Assembly: GCA_900316555.1 (NCBI GenBank)
Contig: ONDL01000011.1
Span: forward strand, 1 to 54,844
Reading direction: 5' to 3'
Origin: an uncultured Eubacteriales bacterium
GTDB lineage: Bacteria; Bacillota; Clostridia; Oscillospirales; Acutalibacteraceae
Length of the DNA stretch: 54,844 nt
In this document: positions 26,284-37,191 of the stretch, piece after piece
Numbering within the stretch: the stretch's first letter is position 1
How the letters are laid out: each line of letters starts with the position of its first letter
Notes under the pieces: generated by a model
Databases searched by the model: none
Told to the model about the DNA's origin: nothing
What the model saw: only the letters and a program-made list of their open reading frames with translations
Translations under genes and position numbers: made by a program

Positions 26284-27321
26284 TTACTTCAGAATCTGTC
26301 CGATCGGATAAGGCAATTTATAGTCAGCCAGGTACATTTGTATCGCTGTTGCGTCGGAAATATCCAGTGCGCCGTCTTGGTTTGCGTCAGCGGCAAGCTT
26401 CTGATACTCGTCGAATTCTTCCAGCTCAGCCAAATTCCGCTGAATATCCGTCACATCGTTGATGTTGACAGCGCCGTCGTTGTTGACATCTCCGAGCACT
26501 ATTTTTTTGAGCAGCTCGAAGGAAATGTTATTTTCCAACGCATAACTGTGCGCAAAAGAATCCTCATAACAGCGGACGGTCACGTTCTCCCGGTCAAAAG
26601 CGTTTGGCTGAATCAAAACGACGCTCTCGGGAATGGTCACATACCTCAGGTTCGGACAATTTGTAAACGCATAGTCCGGAATCGCGAGAAGCGAATCTGA
26701 AAGAACTACAGACCCGGCTCCCGTGCCGTTGAACGCATAGGATTGAAGCAAGACACCGTTGGTTACGAAATCCAGATCAGTCAGAGACGTGCAACCGTTA
26801 AAACAGCCGTAGCTGAACTCCGCGATTTTGTCATTCAGCGTGAGCTCCTCAAGCGAGGTACAGCCCGAGAACATATTCGTCGGCATGCTGACGATATCCG
26901 AATTCATCTTAACGGTTTTCAGAGAAGTACAGCCCGAGAACACTCTGTCGCCAAAGGTGACGACATTTTCGGGGATCGTGACGGATTCCAGAGAGGTGCA
27001 GTTCATGAACGCGTATTCCTCAACGGTGGTGTTTGTGCTTGAAAACACCAGCTCCGTGACTGAGGTGTTTCCCGAAAAAGCATTTCTGTCAATAACAGTT
27101 ACGGGATAATCCCGAAAAGACTCGGGAAGCGTAACAGCTCCGCCGTTTCCGTTGTATCTGACGAGCTTTGCTTCGCCCTTGGAGGTATTCACCTCAAAGC
27201 CGAAGTCACCGTCATAGATGTCCGTCCTGCTCCTCAACCTGAGAAAGATTGAGAAGCTGAGGGCGGAGATGTTATCGTTGCTTTTCCGAAGTTTGAAAGT
27301 TGCATTTATTCAGTAGCCCAT
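26284..27321 (-). pseudogene. LRR-dockerin protein with damaged N-terminus
   Basis: The readable part (26284-27237, about 317 residues) has roughly seven BspA-like LRR units with cores such as TSLESVTIPENVVTFGDRVF, then a dockerin with two calcium loops (DVNNDGAVNI and DANQDGALDI). It has no signal peptide, and the apparent TTG start at 27237 lacks a ribosome-binding site. Upstream, ATG 27321 has GGAGGTG at a good distance and is in frame, but a TGA follows after MGY (27310-27312). The bridging codons do not look like a normal signal sequence. A secreted dockerin protein has therefore probably lost its N-terminus. A sequencing error is possible. Confidence 0.7.
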
Positions 27322-27348
27322 TATCCCTTCACCTCCGTTTTTTTTCGA

Positions 27349-29733
27349 TTAATCCGCGACCTGTGAAACAAATATTTTTACAAGCTCTGGATCAAATAAC
27401 TTTCCTGCGTTGTCCTTAATGTATGCCAGTGAGCGTTCCTTACTCCACGGCTTCTTGTTGCTGCGTTCGGAAATAAGCGCGTCAAATACATCGCAAATCG
27501 ATACAATCCGCGCGCTGAGCGGGATTTTTTCGTCCGCAAGTCCGTTCTGACCCGTGCCGTCGTAATGCTCGTGGTGGTAGCGCGCTATCTCAGCTGCCTG
27601 TTTCAAAAGCGGTTCATCGTAAGCCGACAGGATCAGGTAGCCGAACTCGGTGTGGCTGGCGACAATGACCTGCTCCTCCTCCGTCAGTCTGCCGTCCTTG
27701 TTGATGATACTCAGCGGAATGGCGATTTTTCCGAGGTCGTGCAGCTTCGCCGCTACAGACATGGACTGTGCCTGCTCCTCGTCCATACCCATCGCCCTGC
27801 AAAAACGAAGGGTCAGCGTGCAGATATGGCTGAGATGATCGAGGGAATATCCGTTGTTCAGCTCCGCGTTCTCAGCGAGCTCGTCCAATATCAGGTCGAC
27901 AGACCGTGTACTGGTTCCAAATGTGTTTTCGTAAGAGGTTTCAAGGCCGCAGTACGCCGCCTCAACCATGCTGTCAAAGAACACGTCCAGACCGCCGACG
28001 ATATTTTCAAAATGGAATATTACCTGCTTTTTCACGTCCTTCTCCAGAAGGTATTCGAAGTAGGTATCGGAAAAAATGCAGTTTCTGCGGTTGACAACGC
28101 TGTTCCGCTCGATAATATCATAGCGGCAGCTGCTGACGCCGCGGTTAAGCTTCTCGATGAAGCCGTCTCCCTCACGGACACCCACACAGCAGCACAGATC
28201 CTTGTTGCGCTCGTTGAAAAGAACGACAAGCTGCGATATTTCGTTTACGGCAGTCTCGTAAAACGCCTCTCTGTCGCTGCAGGTCAGCATCGAACGGATA
28301 AAGCGCGAGATGTTTTCAACTGAATTGCCGTAACGCTTGGACTGGTTGTACAGCTCGGCATTTCTGCGCTCGAAGCGGAACATCACGTAATAAATATATG
28401 CAATCACTCCGCATACGACAAGAGTCGGTATTATGACGGTGTAAATATACAGACTTGTGCTGTGCAGCAGGAACAGCACTGACGCGAGAATCGTCATCAG
28501 GAAATAGTAAACCAGAATCACAAAAATTGCCGTCGCGTACCGGGTTCGCCTGAGGACATAGTCTATTGCGGTGTAGCCCGCGTAACCCACCGCCGCCGCG
28601 GTAAGTAATCCCATCGCCGCGTTGCTGATATAAATCAGGATCGGGTCAACCGCGATCATTACCAGAAGCAAGCCTATACCCAGTGCGAAGAACGCGCCTA
28701 CAAGCAGCTTGCGGAGGCGTGAAAACCAGCCGATTATCAGCAGCAGCCCCAGCATCATTGTCGTGTGGGTGACTGCAGCGACAATATTTACCCAAATCGG
28801 CGGATTAACAAAATAGCTTACCTCGGGCAGATTGTATATCATAACCGCCGCGCCGCAGTAAGCAAGAACACCTGCCGCTCCAAGCGCTCGGAAACACCTG
28901 CGGTTAACGATGCCGAGAATCGCGAGCACAGCAAGCGAAACGATTCCGAGTACTGTCAGCACTCCGCCCGCAAAAAAACCTGCCGTCGGAGAAAATGCGC
29001 TGTGCTCTCCATGAGAAAGCTCCGCCTCAAAACGAACGGAAAACGGCAGCTTCATGAACACCTCAACAACCTGCTGCCGCGAGGAAGCGCCGATAGTTAC
29101 CGCGTTGTAGCAGTTTCCGACATAGACGGAATCCTGAAACATATTGTTGTAAACCTCACGGCCGTTTACGCGGATCATCACGGGAGAATGGTCTGTGCGG
29201 ATAACAAGGGTACGGTTGTCGTCCTCGGGTTAGAGCGTCTTGACAAAGTAAATGTTGTCCCTGCGCACACTGCTCTCGGTTACGATCGGATTCTGAGCAC
29301 TGAAAACGCGCAGATCAGCATCGGGAATTACTCCCGCCTTGTCGGTATAGAGGTACTCCCAGCCGGAGAGCTCGCCCTGTCTGGCTATTCCCTCGGACAC
29401 ATAGTTCGCAACAAAATACACCGCTACGGTCACAATAAAAATTATCAGTGAAACGCCTAAAAGAGGGAGTTCGTGGCTGCGCAGCGCGAAGGCATTTACG
29501 TCAACCTCAACATCCTTAAAGGTGACAGGGTCTGTCTTTCCCGAAGGATATGCCGTAAATTTGTAGATATTTTCCGCTTCGTCGCCCGTCGCTTCCGTTG
29601 CAACCTGATAATTCTCCTTGGTTTCCTCGGTCTGTCTGACTGTCGGATCGGAACCGCAGCCCGAAAGCGCCGAAATACAAAGAATTCCCGCGGTCATCAG
29701 CGAAAGTATTCTGAGTGTTCTCATTTTCATCAC
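27349..29733 (-). pseudogene. Membrane receptor with HD-GYP domain, broken by an in-frame TAA
   Basis: Two open parts (29230-29733 and 27349-29181) share one frame and are joined by codons CTC TAA CCC at 29230-29232. Read through, the protein is about 794 residues. It has a lipobox-like N-terminus (LSGCG), an outer region, seven membrane helices and an HD-GYP phosphodiesterase domain of the last 190 residues (KLHDLGKIAIP, then YHHEHYDGTGQNG where the family usually has GYP). Such enzymes degrade cyclic di-GMP. A second hydrophobic segment (LLGVSLIIFIVTVAVYF) after the lipobox is odd and suggests that the first about 85 residues came from another gene. Restart at GTG or ATG near 29181 could yield the membrane and HD-GYP part without the full sensor. 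Confidence 0.8.
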
Positions 29734-29754
29734 CTATAGCAAAATAAGCTAAAT

Positions 29755-29779
29755 CCTTGCCGTGCATAGCACGGCAAGG
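29755..29779 (-). terminator. Hairpin after the 30-kb surface protein remnant
   Basis: CCTTGCCGT and ACGGCAAGG form a 9-bp stem with a 7-base loop. The T-run after it is weak (ATTTAGCTTATTTT). Confidence 0.6.
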
Positions 29780-29799
29780 AATAGTTTCAAACGGTTATT

Positions 29800-30861
29800 T
29801 TAGTACGGCCAATAGTAGTCTGTATAGCAGCGATCTGGATTTTCCGAATCGATCTCGATAAATACTTCGTCATCGCCTACCTTGGTATAGTTGATATACG
29901 CGTCGGCATGAACGGTAGCTCCGAGAGGCAGGTTTACAGAGAGCGACTCCAGAGGCTTGTTGTACCGGAAATCCTCAAGAGTATTCTCGTGTTCCTTACC
30001 TGTGTCATAAATTACATTCGGAATTCCTGTCTGCTTGTTGTAATCACCCTTCGAGAAGTGGAAGCGGTAAGCCATGAAGCACTTGTTTACGTCTGTGCGA
30101 AGAACCGCGTCGCCCTTCGGAATGGTGAATGTCTTTGTGTCAGCGTCCCACGCCTGCTTCTTTGCAGTGGAGGAAACGACAAAATTCAGTACAACCGTAC
30201 CGCGAAGACCGATTCCGTCATCAGAATACACGCCGTGATTTGTGTGGATCTGAGCCGTTTTGTTGGGATAGAAGGTCTCGTAAGGCTTGTGAACCTTCTT
30301 CTCGCCGTTTGTATCTCTTGTGCTCCAGTCAACGCTGCACATCTGGAAGGAGTATACTCTGTCGAGCTCGATATCCGCTACGGAATCACCCGAGTAGTAT
30401 ACGTTGCCGTCCTGCATGCGAACTGCCATTGCGAGCGGAGCAACAATCTTGAGGTTTGTCTTGGGTACGACCGGCTCGGGCTTAACGATGTTAGCCCAGA
30501 GAGATACGGAACCCGTGGGAACAGTGTAGGTCTTTTCGCCCTTTGTGCTCTCAGCCTTGACGTTGCTGATGTCGCTGATCGCTACAGGATCCTAGCCGAA
30601 GAAATATCTGTCGGAGGAACCAAAATACTCGTCGCTGATCGAAAGTGACTTCGCGTTTTTGTCAATCGCGTAGGTGCCCGCAGAAACAGCGTACAGAGTA
30701 ACACCGTTGCCGATAGTAATTGTCTCGGTAACAGGCTTTATCACATCTGGCTCTTTGGTATTGTTGGTGTGCTTATAAGGCTGTCTGCATGTGCTGACGC
30801 CGATGGCGGGAGACTGTGTAGCAGAAATTTATTTTAAATAAAAGATAATTCTTTTCATCAT
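29800..30861 (-). pseudogene. Secreted protein of unknown family, with in-frame stops
   Basis: The longest open part (29800-30429) encodes 209 residues. The same frame continues upstream without a shift: a TAG at 30592-30594 follows RYFFG and is followed by DPVAISDISN. Beyond that the frame is open to a TAA at 30829-30831, which itself follows an in-frame ATG (30861, MMKRIIFYLK). The whole would be about 350 residues. The visible sequence is beta-rich, with segments such as VTLYAVSAGTYAID and LRGTVVLNFVVSS, and resembles secreted proteins of ruminococci, but I do not recognise a domain. No good ribosome-binding site precedes the first ATG. It is probably decaying. Confidence 0.65.
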
Positions 30862-31030
30862 AATTATACCATTAATTGTTGTTCGATACTACATATATCT
30901 CGCTAAATACATAAGGAATTATTGTTATTATTTTGCCTGTGTTGTGTGAAATATTGTTCGCACATGCGCATGCACATCTATACATATTATTCCGAAACAG
31001 AATAAAAATTCCTGTTTTTACCGCATAACG
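30862..31030. other. AT-rich intergenic stretch without a recognised gene
   Basis: About 170 bases with short inverted words (for example CATGCGCATGC at about 30963) but no open frame, RNA or clear promoter that I can support. Confidence 0.6.
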
Positions 31031-31067
31031 TGAAACCGCCCGCACTCTTAATCAGTGCGAACGGTTT
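31031..31067 (-). terminator. Hairpin at the end of the typA-exonuclease operon
   Basis: GAAACCGNNCGCACT pairs with AGTGCGNNCGGTTTC except for two central mismatches. The exonuclease stop codon lies in the loop. There is no good T-run, so it may protect the 3' end rather than terminate. Confidence 0.5.
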
Positions 31068-31944
31068 CTTGCTCCGCGAGAGGCGGTGCTTTTTTCTTTT
31101 TTGGAACTATTTCAATAATTTTGCGCGTGACCTTTACACCTTCGTAGCGTTTTTTGAAGGCTACCCTGCCTGTAAATTTCCTGCTGCAGCTCTTGCAGCT
31201 GAAATCTGAGGAAAAGCTCTTGTTATGCAAACGCCACTTTTTGACCCTGCGCATCGGGTTTCCGCAGCGGTCACAGCAAAATTTCAACTCATTCCGATCG
31301 ACCTCGGGGTCGGTAAGATCGGTGATGAAGTGATTCTTGAAGGTCATGCGCTCGTAGAATTCCTCACAGTCAGCCTTGAGTATACTGCTCTCGAGCGGCG
31401 AGCGGTTCTCAACAGCCTTAAGACATTTAAGGCTGAGATACGCGTCGGCAAAGGCACGGTGCTGTTCCTCCTCGGAAAAGCTAACGCCCAGCAGCTCGGC
31501 ACAGGCTCCCAGACCCATCTGGTTGCCCTCGTCGTAGCGGTCAAGCGCGCGTTCGCAGTATTCCTGCAAGTCGCAGTAGCTCTTCAGAAACGGAATATGA
31601 TAATCGCCCGTAAAGAACGAGTAGTTCTCGATCAAAGCGTGAATATCCGAGGTGCCCCATGTCAGAACCGTGCTGTCGCCGAGGAATTCAGCGAACTTTT
31701 CAGCAGCGGTCAAAAAGCTCACGCCGTCCTGTTTTAATTCCGTAATAGAAATTTTAGTAAGCTGTTTGACCTTTCCGTTCAGCTTTCTGCCGATTTTTGG
31801 CTTTACTAGTGAGGAAAAGGCGCTCTCTATATTTAATTCATCGTCCAGCCTCACGGCTCCGAACTCAATAATCTCGTTTACGAATCGCTTGAGCTTGTAG
31901 CTGTAGGCGGAGTTCCATTCCAAATCAAGTATTACGTAACTCAT
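31048..31944 (-). CDS. DnaQ-like 3'-5' exonuclease with C-terminal zinc ribbon
   Basis: A 298-residue protein. The N-terminal DEDDh exonuclease fold shows DLEWN (Exo I) at residue 7, a middle block near WGTSDIHAL and a C-terminal block HRAFADAYLSL (His and Asp) near residue 165, like KapD/exoribonuclease proteins. Residues about 215-260 have CDRCG and CKSC pairs, a zinc ribbon. A basic tail follows. It likely trims RNA or DNA ends. ATG 31944 overlaps the TypA stop by four bases, so the two are coupled. Confidence 0.85.
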   Translation of the reverse strand: MSYVILDLEWNSAYSYKLKRFVNEIIEFGAVRLDDELNIESAFSSLVKPKIGRKLNGKVKQLTKISITELKQDGVSFLTAAEKFAEFLGDSTVLTWGTSDIHALIENYSFFTGDYHIPFLKSYCDLQEYCERALDRYDEGNQMGLGACAELLGVSFSEEEQHRAFADAYLSLKCLKAVENRSPLESSILKADCEEFYERMTFKNHFITDLTDPEVDRNELKFCCDRCGNPMRRVKKWRLHNKSFSSDFSCKSCSRKFTGRVAFKKRYEGVKVTRKIIEIVPKKKKAPPLAEQETVRTD

Positions 31945-33761
31945 TTGTTGCGGAACGCCTGCTTCATTCTCTGTTCCTTAGAGAGAATGCGCTTTCTCAT
32001 GCGGATAGTCTTGGGCGTAACCTCAACAAGCTCGTCGTCGGCGATAAACTCGAGGCACTGCTCGAGCGACATAACGGTCGGCGGTGTGAGCTTGAGAGCG
32101 TCGTCCGAACCGGAAGCGCGGGTATTGGTGATGTGCTTCTTCTTGCAGACGTTGACGGTGATATCCTCAGCCTTGGGACTTGCGCCGACGATCATTCCCT
32201 CGTATACGGGCACGCCCGCGCCGATAAAGAGTCTGCCTCTCTCCTGAGCGGCGTACAGTCCGTAGGTTACGGTGTCGCCTGTCTCAAACGCGATAAGCGA
32301 ACCCTGGTGACGTGTTACGATCTCGCCCTTCCACGGCTCGTAGCCGTCGAATACGTGGTTCATGATACCGTTGCCGTTTGTGTCGGTGAGGAATTCGGGA
32401 CGGTAACCCATCAAACCTCTGGCGGGAATCTTGAACTCGATGTGGGTCACGCCGCCGTCGCGGGTTCCCATGTTTACAAGCTCAGCCTTGCGCGAACCGA
32501 GCTTTTCCATTACCGCACCGACGTATGAATCGGGAACCTCGACAATGAGGAACTCGATAGGCTCGTGGAGCTTGCCGTCGATTGTCTTTGTGATTACCTG
32601 AGGACGCGAAACCTGGAACTCGTAGTTCTGGCGGCGCATGGTTTCAATAAGAATCGAAAGGTGCAGCTCGCCTCTGCCCGATACCTTGAAGGTGTCGGCG
32701 CTGTCGGTTTCCTCTACGCGGAGGGCGATGTTGGTTTCGATCTCCTTGAAGAGTCTGTCGCGGATATTTCTCGAGGTGACGTACTTGCCTTCCTTGCCCG
32801 CGAAGGGTGAGTTGTTGACCATGAAGTTCATGGTTACTGTAGGCTCGTCGATTTTTACGAAGGGAAGCGGCTCGATGCAGTCGTTGGAGCAGAGCGTTTC
32901 GCCGATGTTGATGTCCTGAATGCCGCTGATGCAGACGAGGTCGCCTAGGCTCGCTTGGTCGCACTCGATGCGCTTCAAGCCCTCGAACTGATAGAGCTTG
33001 CCGATGCGGACAACCTTGGTGGTGCCGTCGGTGTGGCATAGGGTCACGCTCTGGCCGTTCTTGACTGTACCGCGCTCAACGCGTCCGACGCCGATTCTGC
33101 CGACGAAGTTGTCGGCATCTATATTGGAAATGAGTATCTGTAAGCCCGCGTCAATTTCTCCCTCGGGAGCGGGAATCTCGTTGACGATCGCCTCAAACAG
33201 CGGCTTCATGTCGGTACCCGGCTCGTGGTAGTCGTCGCTTGCGTAGCCGTCGCGCGCGGAAGCGTAAATCACGGGAAACTCGAGCTGATCCTCGTCGGCG
33301 CCGAGCTCGATAAAGAGGTCGAGAACCTCGTCGACAACCTCCTCGGGACGCGCGCCGGGTCGGTCGATCTTATTGAGGACAACAAGCGGCTTTTTGCCGA
33401 GTCCGAGAGCCTTCTTAAGCACGAAGCGTGTCTGGGGCATGCAGCCCTCAAACGCGTCTACGAGGAGAACAACGCCGTCCACCATCTGGAGAATGCGCTC
33501 TACCTCGCCGCCGAAGTCGGCGTGTCCGGGAGTGTCCACGATATTGATTTTGATGTCGTTATACATTACCGCAGTGGGCTTTGAGAGGATAGTTATACCT
33601 CTCTCGCGCTCGAGGTCGTTTGAGTCCATTACGCGCTCCTCGACGTTCTCGTTGGCACGGAAAATACCGCTCTGTCTGAGCATCTGGTCAACAAGGGTGG
33701 TTTTGCCGTGGTCGACGTGCGCGATGATGGCAATGTTTCTTAAATCGTTTCTAATACTCAT
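31941..33761 (-). CDS. typA: Ribosome-associated GTPase TypA/BipA
   Basis: A 606-residue translational GTPase. G1 is AHVDHGKTT near residue 14, G2 is GITI, G3 is DTPGHADF and G4 is NKID. The EF-G-like domains and the TypA-specific C-terminal domain follow at the full family length. It binds the ribosome and helps assembly and stress or cold growth. GGAG stands 10 bases before the ATG. It heads a two-gene operon with the exonuclease and diverges from the aconitase operon. Confidence 0.97.
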   Translation of the reverse strand: MSIRNDLRNIAIIAHVDHGKTTLVDQMLRQSGIFRANENVEERVMDSNDLERERGITILSKPTAVMYNDIKINIVDTPGHADFGGEVERILQMVDGVVLLVDAFEGCMPQTRFVLKKALGLGKKPLVVLNKIDRPGARPEEVVDEVLDLFIELGADEDQLEFPVIYASARDGYASDDYHEPGTDMKPLFEAIVNEIPAPEGEIDAGLQILISNIDADNFVGRIGVGRVERGTVKNGQSVTLCHTDGTTKVVRIGKLYQFEGLKRIECDQASLGDLVCISGIQDINIGETLCSNDCIEPLPFVKIDEPTVTMNFMVNNSPFAGKEGKYVTSRNIRDRLFKEIETNIALRVEETDSADTFKVSGRGELHLSILIETMRRQNYEFQVSRPQVITKTIDGKLHEPIEFLIVEVPDSYVGAVMEKLGSRKAELVNMGTRDGGVTHIEFKIPARGLMGYRPEFLTDTNGNGIMNHVFDGYEPWKGEIVTRHQGSLIAFETGDTVTYGLYAAQERGRLFIGAGVPVYEGMIVGASPKAEDITVNVCKKKHITNTRASGSDDALKLTPPTVMSLEQCLEFIADDELVEVTPKTIRMRKRILSKEQRMKQAFRNK

Positions 33762-33806
33762 TCTGATTGCTCCAATATTCTGATTTTAATTCCAATTATC
33801 CATACA

Positions 33807-33835
33807 ATTATACCACCGCAAGGGTGTGATTTCAA
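33807..33835 (-). promoter_or_regulatory. typA promoter
   Basis: Minus strand: -35 TTGAAA, 17-base spacer, -10 TATAAT with TGG before it. Confidence 0.85.
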
Positions 33836-33941
33836 CTTGTAAAATCAATCACCTTTTTTGCGTAAGCGGCAATTTTTTTGAGAGAATTTCCAAATATAGC
33901 TCATAAAAACAACATTTTGTGTGTTCTGACGGATTTTTTGC

Positions 33942-33970
33942 TTTACAACAACGAGAGATTGTTATATAAT
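33942..33970 (+). promoter_or_regulatory. Promoter of the acn-icd-rex operon
   Basis: -35 TTTACA, 17-base spacer, -10 TATAAT. AACAA and TTGTT flank the spacer as an inverted repeat but do not match the Rex operator. Confidence 0.75.
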
Positions 33971-34028
33971 TGTCATGGTGTTACATTTATATAATGATAA
34001 CAAAACTACTCTAATGGAGGTACATTTT

Positions 34029-35960
34029 ATGGGCTATACAATCGCACAGAAAATTATCAAGGCGCACCTTGTGAGCGGCGAGATGAAAGTCGGCAATGAC
34101 ATCGGTCTTAAAATCGACCAGACACTCACTCAGGACGCGACAGGCACAATGGCTTACATCGAGTACGAGGCAATGGGCATTCCCAGAGTCAAGACCGAGA
34201 AGAGCGTTGCATACATCGACCACAACACCTTACAGACAGGCTTTGAGAACGCGGACGACCACCGCTTTATCCAGTCCGTCTGCAAGAAGCACGGCATTTA
34301 CTTCTCACGTCCCGGCAACGGCATCTGCCATCAGGTTCATCTCGAGCGCTTCGGCAAGCCCGGCAAGACACTCATCGGCTCCGACAGCCACACTCCCACA
34401 GGCGGCGGTATCGGCATGCTCGCTATCGGCGCGGGCGGTCTCGACGTAGCAGTTGCTATGGGCGGCGGCGCTTACTACATCACCATGCCCAAGATGGTAA
34501 GAGTCAATCTCACAGGCAAGCTCTCTCCGTGGGTTTCCGCGAAGGACATCATTCTCGCGGTGCTCAAGGTTATGAGCGTTAAGGGCGGCGTAGGCAAAAT
34601 CGTAGAGTACGGCGGCGAGGGCGTCAAGACCCTGACCGTTCCCGAGAGAGCCACTATCACCAACATGGGCGCGGAGCTCGGCGCGACGACCTCCGTATTC
34701 CCCTCAGACGAGATCACAAAGGAATTCCTCAGAGCTCAGGGCCGCGAGGAGGATTACACCGAGCTGAGCGCGGACGCTGACGCGGTTTACGACGAGGTTA
34801 TCGAAATCAACCTCAGCGAGCTTGAGCCGCTTGCGGCATGCCCGCACTCCCCCGACAACATCAAAACGATCAAGGAGCTCGAGGGCAAGACGGTCGATCA
34901 GGTATGTATCGGCTCCTGCACAAACTCCAGCTACCTCGACCTCATGCGCGTTGCCTACATTCTCAAGGGCAAGAAGGTCGCCGACAAGGTTTCTCTCGCT
35001 ATCGCTCCCGGCAGCAAGCAGGTATTCAACATGCTCGCTCTCAACGGCGCCCTCGGCGACATGATCGCGGCAGGTGCTAGAATCCTCGAGAGCGCCTGCG
35101 GTCCCTGCATAGGCATGGGTCAGTCACCCAACAGCAAGGGCGTTTCGCTCAGAACCTTCAACCGTAACTTTGAAGGCAGAAGCGGCACAGCCGACGGTCA
35201 GATTTACCTTGTTTCTCCCGAAACAGCCGCAGTTTCCGCTCTCAAGGGCGTATTCACCGATCCGAGATGTCTCGGCGAGGCTGCCGATATCGCGCTGCCC
35301 GAGAAGTTCCTCATCAACGACAACATGGTTATTGATCCCGCTCCCGTTGAGGAAATGGACAGCGTAGAGATCCTCAGAGGTCCCAACATCAAGGAGTATC
35401 CCAAGACAAGCCCTCTGACCGATTCCATCGAGGCTTCCTGCTCGCTCAAGGTCGGCGACAACATCACTACAGACCATATCATGCCCGCAGGCGCTAAGAT
35501 TCTGCCCCTGCGTTCAAATATCCCGAAAATCTCCGAGCACTGCTTCACAGTATGTGACAAGGAGTTTCCCGCAAGAGCAAAGACCCTCGGCAAGAGCATT
35601 ATTGTCGGCGGCGAGAACTACGGTCAGGGCTCATCCCGTGAGCACGCCGCCCTCGCTCCCCTCTTCCTCGGAGTCAAGGCGGTTCTCGTCAAGAGCTTCG
35701 CGCGCATTCACAAGAGCAACCTGATCAACGCGGGCATTCTTCCCCTCACCTTCAAGAACGCCGCAGATTACGACGAGATCAAGCTCGGCGATATGCTCGA
35801 GCTTCCAAATGTCAAGGCTGAGATCGCTGCAGGCAGCGACGTAACCGTTGTCAACGCTACCACAGGCAAGACTATCAAGGCAGACTGTGAGCTTTCCGAC
35901 CGCACAAGAGCGATTATCCTCGCCGGCGGTCTGCTCGATTACACCAAGGAGAACAGCTAA
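34029..35960 (+). CDS. acn: Aconitate hydratase
   Basis: A 643-residue iron-sulfur enzyme that turns citrate into isocitrate. Cluster ligands are visible in GSCTNSSY (near residue 297) and CGPCIGMG (near 357). The N-terminal catalytic region has DHNTLQ and [10 protein letters not shown], and the swivel domain has [16 protein letters not shown]. The length fits the compact Aquifex-type aconitase rather than the 900-residue AcnA. The start is at ATG 34029, with GGAGG upstream. The stop overlaps the icd start by one base (TAATG), so the two are coupled. Confidence 0.93.
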   Translation: MGYTIAQKIIKAHLVSGEMKVGNDIGLKIDQTLTQDATGTMAYIEYEAMGIPRVKTEKSVAYIDHNTLQTGFENADDHRFIQSVCKKHGIYFSRPGNGICHQVHLERFGKPGKTLIGSDSHTPTGGGIGMLAIGAGGLDVAVAMGGGAYYITMPKMVRVNLTGKLSPWVSAKDIILAVLKVMSVKGGVGKIVEYGGEGVKTLTVPERATITNMGAELGATTSVFPSDEITKEFLRAQGREEDYTELSADADAVYDEVIEINLSELEPLAACPHSPDNIKTIKELEGKTVDQVCIGSCTNSSYLDLMRVAYILKGKKVADKVSLAIAPGSKQVFNMLALNGALGDMIAAGARILESACGPCIGMGQSPNSKGVSLRTFNRNFEGRSGTADGQIYLVSPETAAVSALKGVFTDPRCLGEAADIALPEKFLINDNMVIDPAPVEEMDSVEILRGPNIKEYPKTSPLTDSIEASCSLKVGDNITTDHIMPAGAKILPLRSNIPKISEHCFTVCDKEFPARAKTLGKSIIVGGENYGQGSSREHAALAPLFLGVKAVLVKSFARIHKSNLINAGILPLTFKNAADYDEIKLGDMLELPNVKAEIAAGSDVTVVNATTGKTIKADCELSDRTRAIILAGGLLDYTKENS

Positions 35961-37168
35961 TGGACAAGATTAAAATGATTACGCCGCTCGTTGAGATGGA
36001 CGGCGACGAAATGACCAGAATAATCTGGCAGCAGTTAAAGGATATCCTTATTCTTCCCTACGTCGACCTCAAGACCGAGTACTATGACCTCGGTCTGGTT
36101 CACAGAAACGAAACCGACGACCAGGTTACCGTTGACGCGGCGAATGCTACAAAGAAGTACGGCGTCGGCGTTAAGTGCGCAACCATCACCCCCAACGCAG
36201 CGAGAATGGACGAGTACAACCTCAAGAGCATGTGGAAGTCGCCCAACGGCACTATCCGAGCTATCCTCGACGGCACCGTTTTCAGAAGCCCGATTCTCGT
36301 GAAGGGCATCGTCCCCTACATTCCCACCTGGAAAAAGCCCATCTGCATCGCGCGTCACGCCTACGGCGATGTTTACAAGAACACCGAAATGCGCGTTGAG
36401 GGCGGCAGCAAGGCTGAGCTCTGCGTTACAAAGCCCGACGGCACTGAGGAAAGAAGCCTTATCTTCGATTTCAAGTCCGACGGCGTTATCCAGGGTATGC
36501 ACAACATTGACAAGAGCATTTCTTCCTTCGCGCGCTCCTGCTTCAACTACGCTCTCGACCAGCATATCGACGTATGGTTCGCGACAAAGGACACCATCAG
36601 CAAGACATACGACCACCGTTTCAAGGATATCTTCGCGGAAATCTTTGAGAACGAGTACAAGGATAAGTTCGAGGAAGCGGGTATCACCTACTTCTACACC
36701 CTCATCGACGACGCTGTAGCCCGTGTGATCCGCAGTGAAGGCGGCTATATGTGGGCGTGCAAGAACTACGACGGCGACGTTATGAGCGATATGATCGCGA
36801 CCGCCTTCGGTTCTCTCGCCATGATGACCAGCGTGCTCGTTTCTCCCGACGGCATCTACGAGTTCGAGGCTGCTCACGGCACCGTTCAGCGCCACTACTA
36901 CAAGCACCTCAAGGGCGAGGAAACCTCTACAAACTCTGTCGCGACGATCTTCGCGTGGACAGGCGCGCTCAAAAAGCGCGGCGAGCTTGACAAGCTGCCC
37001 GAGCTGGCTGAATTTGCCGAAAAGCTCGAGAAGGCTACGATCAAGACTATCGAGGACGGCATTATGACAGGCGACCTGTACCTGATTTCCACACTCGAAA
37101 ACAAAACTAAGGTAAACACCGAGGACTTCCTCAAGGCAATCAACGAACGTCTTACGGCAATGCTTTAA
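35960..37168 (+). CDS. icd: NADP-dependent isocitrate dehydrogenase
   Basis: A 402-residue enzyme that oxidises isocitrate to 2-oxoglutarate. It is of the eukaryote-like homodimeric type, opening with [16 protein letters not shown] and carrying KSPNGTIR and [11 protein letters not shown], as expected for that group. The NADP preference is inferred from the type. With the aconitase it supplies 2-oxoglutarate and so glutamate from citrate. It follows the aconitase gene directly; rex comes 23 bases later. Confidence 0.95.
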   Translation: MDKIKMITPLVEMDGDEMTRIIWQQLKDILILPYVDLKTEYYDLGLVHRNETDDQVTVDAANATKKYGVGVKCATITPNAARMDEYNLKSMWKSPNGTIRAILDGTVFRSPILVKGIVPYIPTWKKPICIARHAYGDVYKNTEMRVEGGSKAELCVTKPDGTEERSLIFDFKSDGVIQGMHNIDKSISSFARSCFNYALDQHIDVWFATKDTISKTYDHRFKDIFAEIFENEYKDKFEEAGITYFYTLIDDAVARVIRSEGGYMWACKNYDGDVMSDMIATAFGSLAMMTSVLVSPDGIYEFEAAHGTVQRHYYKHLKGEETSTNSVATIFAWTGALKKRGELDKLPELAEFAEKLEKATIKTIEDGIMTGDLYLISTLENKTKVNTEDFLKAINERLTAML

Positions 37169-37191
37169 TCCCTCAAAGGAGATACGTGCGT

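Noticed and set aside
26284..30861. Stop-codon reassignment or selenocysteine
   Set aside because: TGA, TAA and TAG are all involved, and other genes in the window end normally at each of them.
33948..33975. Rex operator before the aconitase gene
   Set aside because: TTGTTA near the -10 is only a half-site; no TTGTTAANNNNTTAACAA-like palindrome is present.
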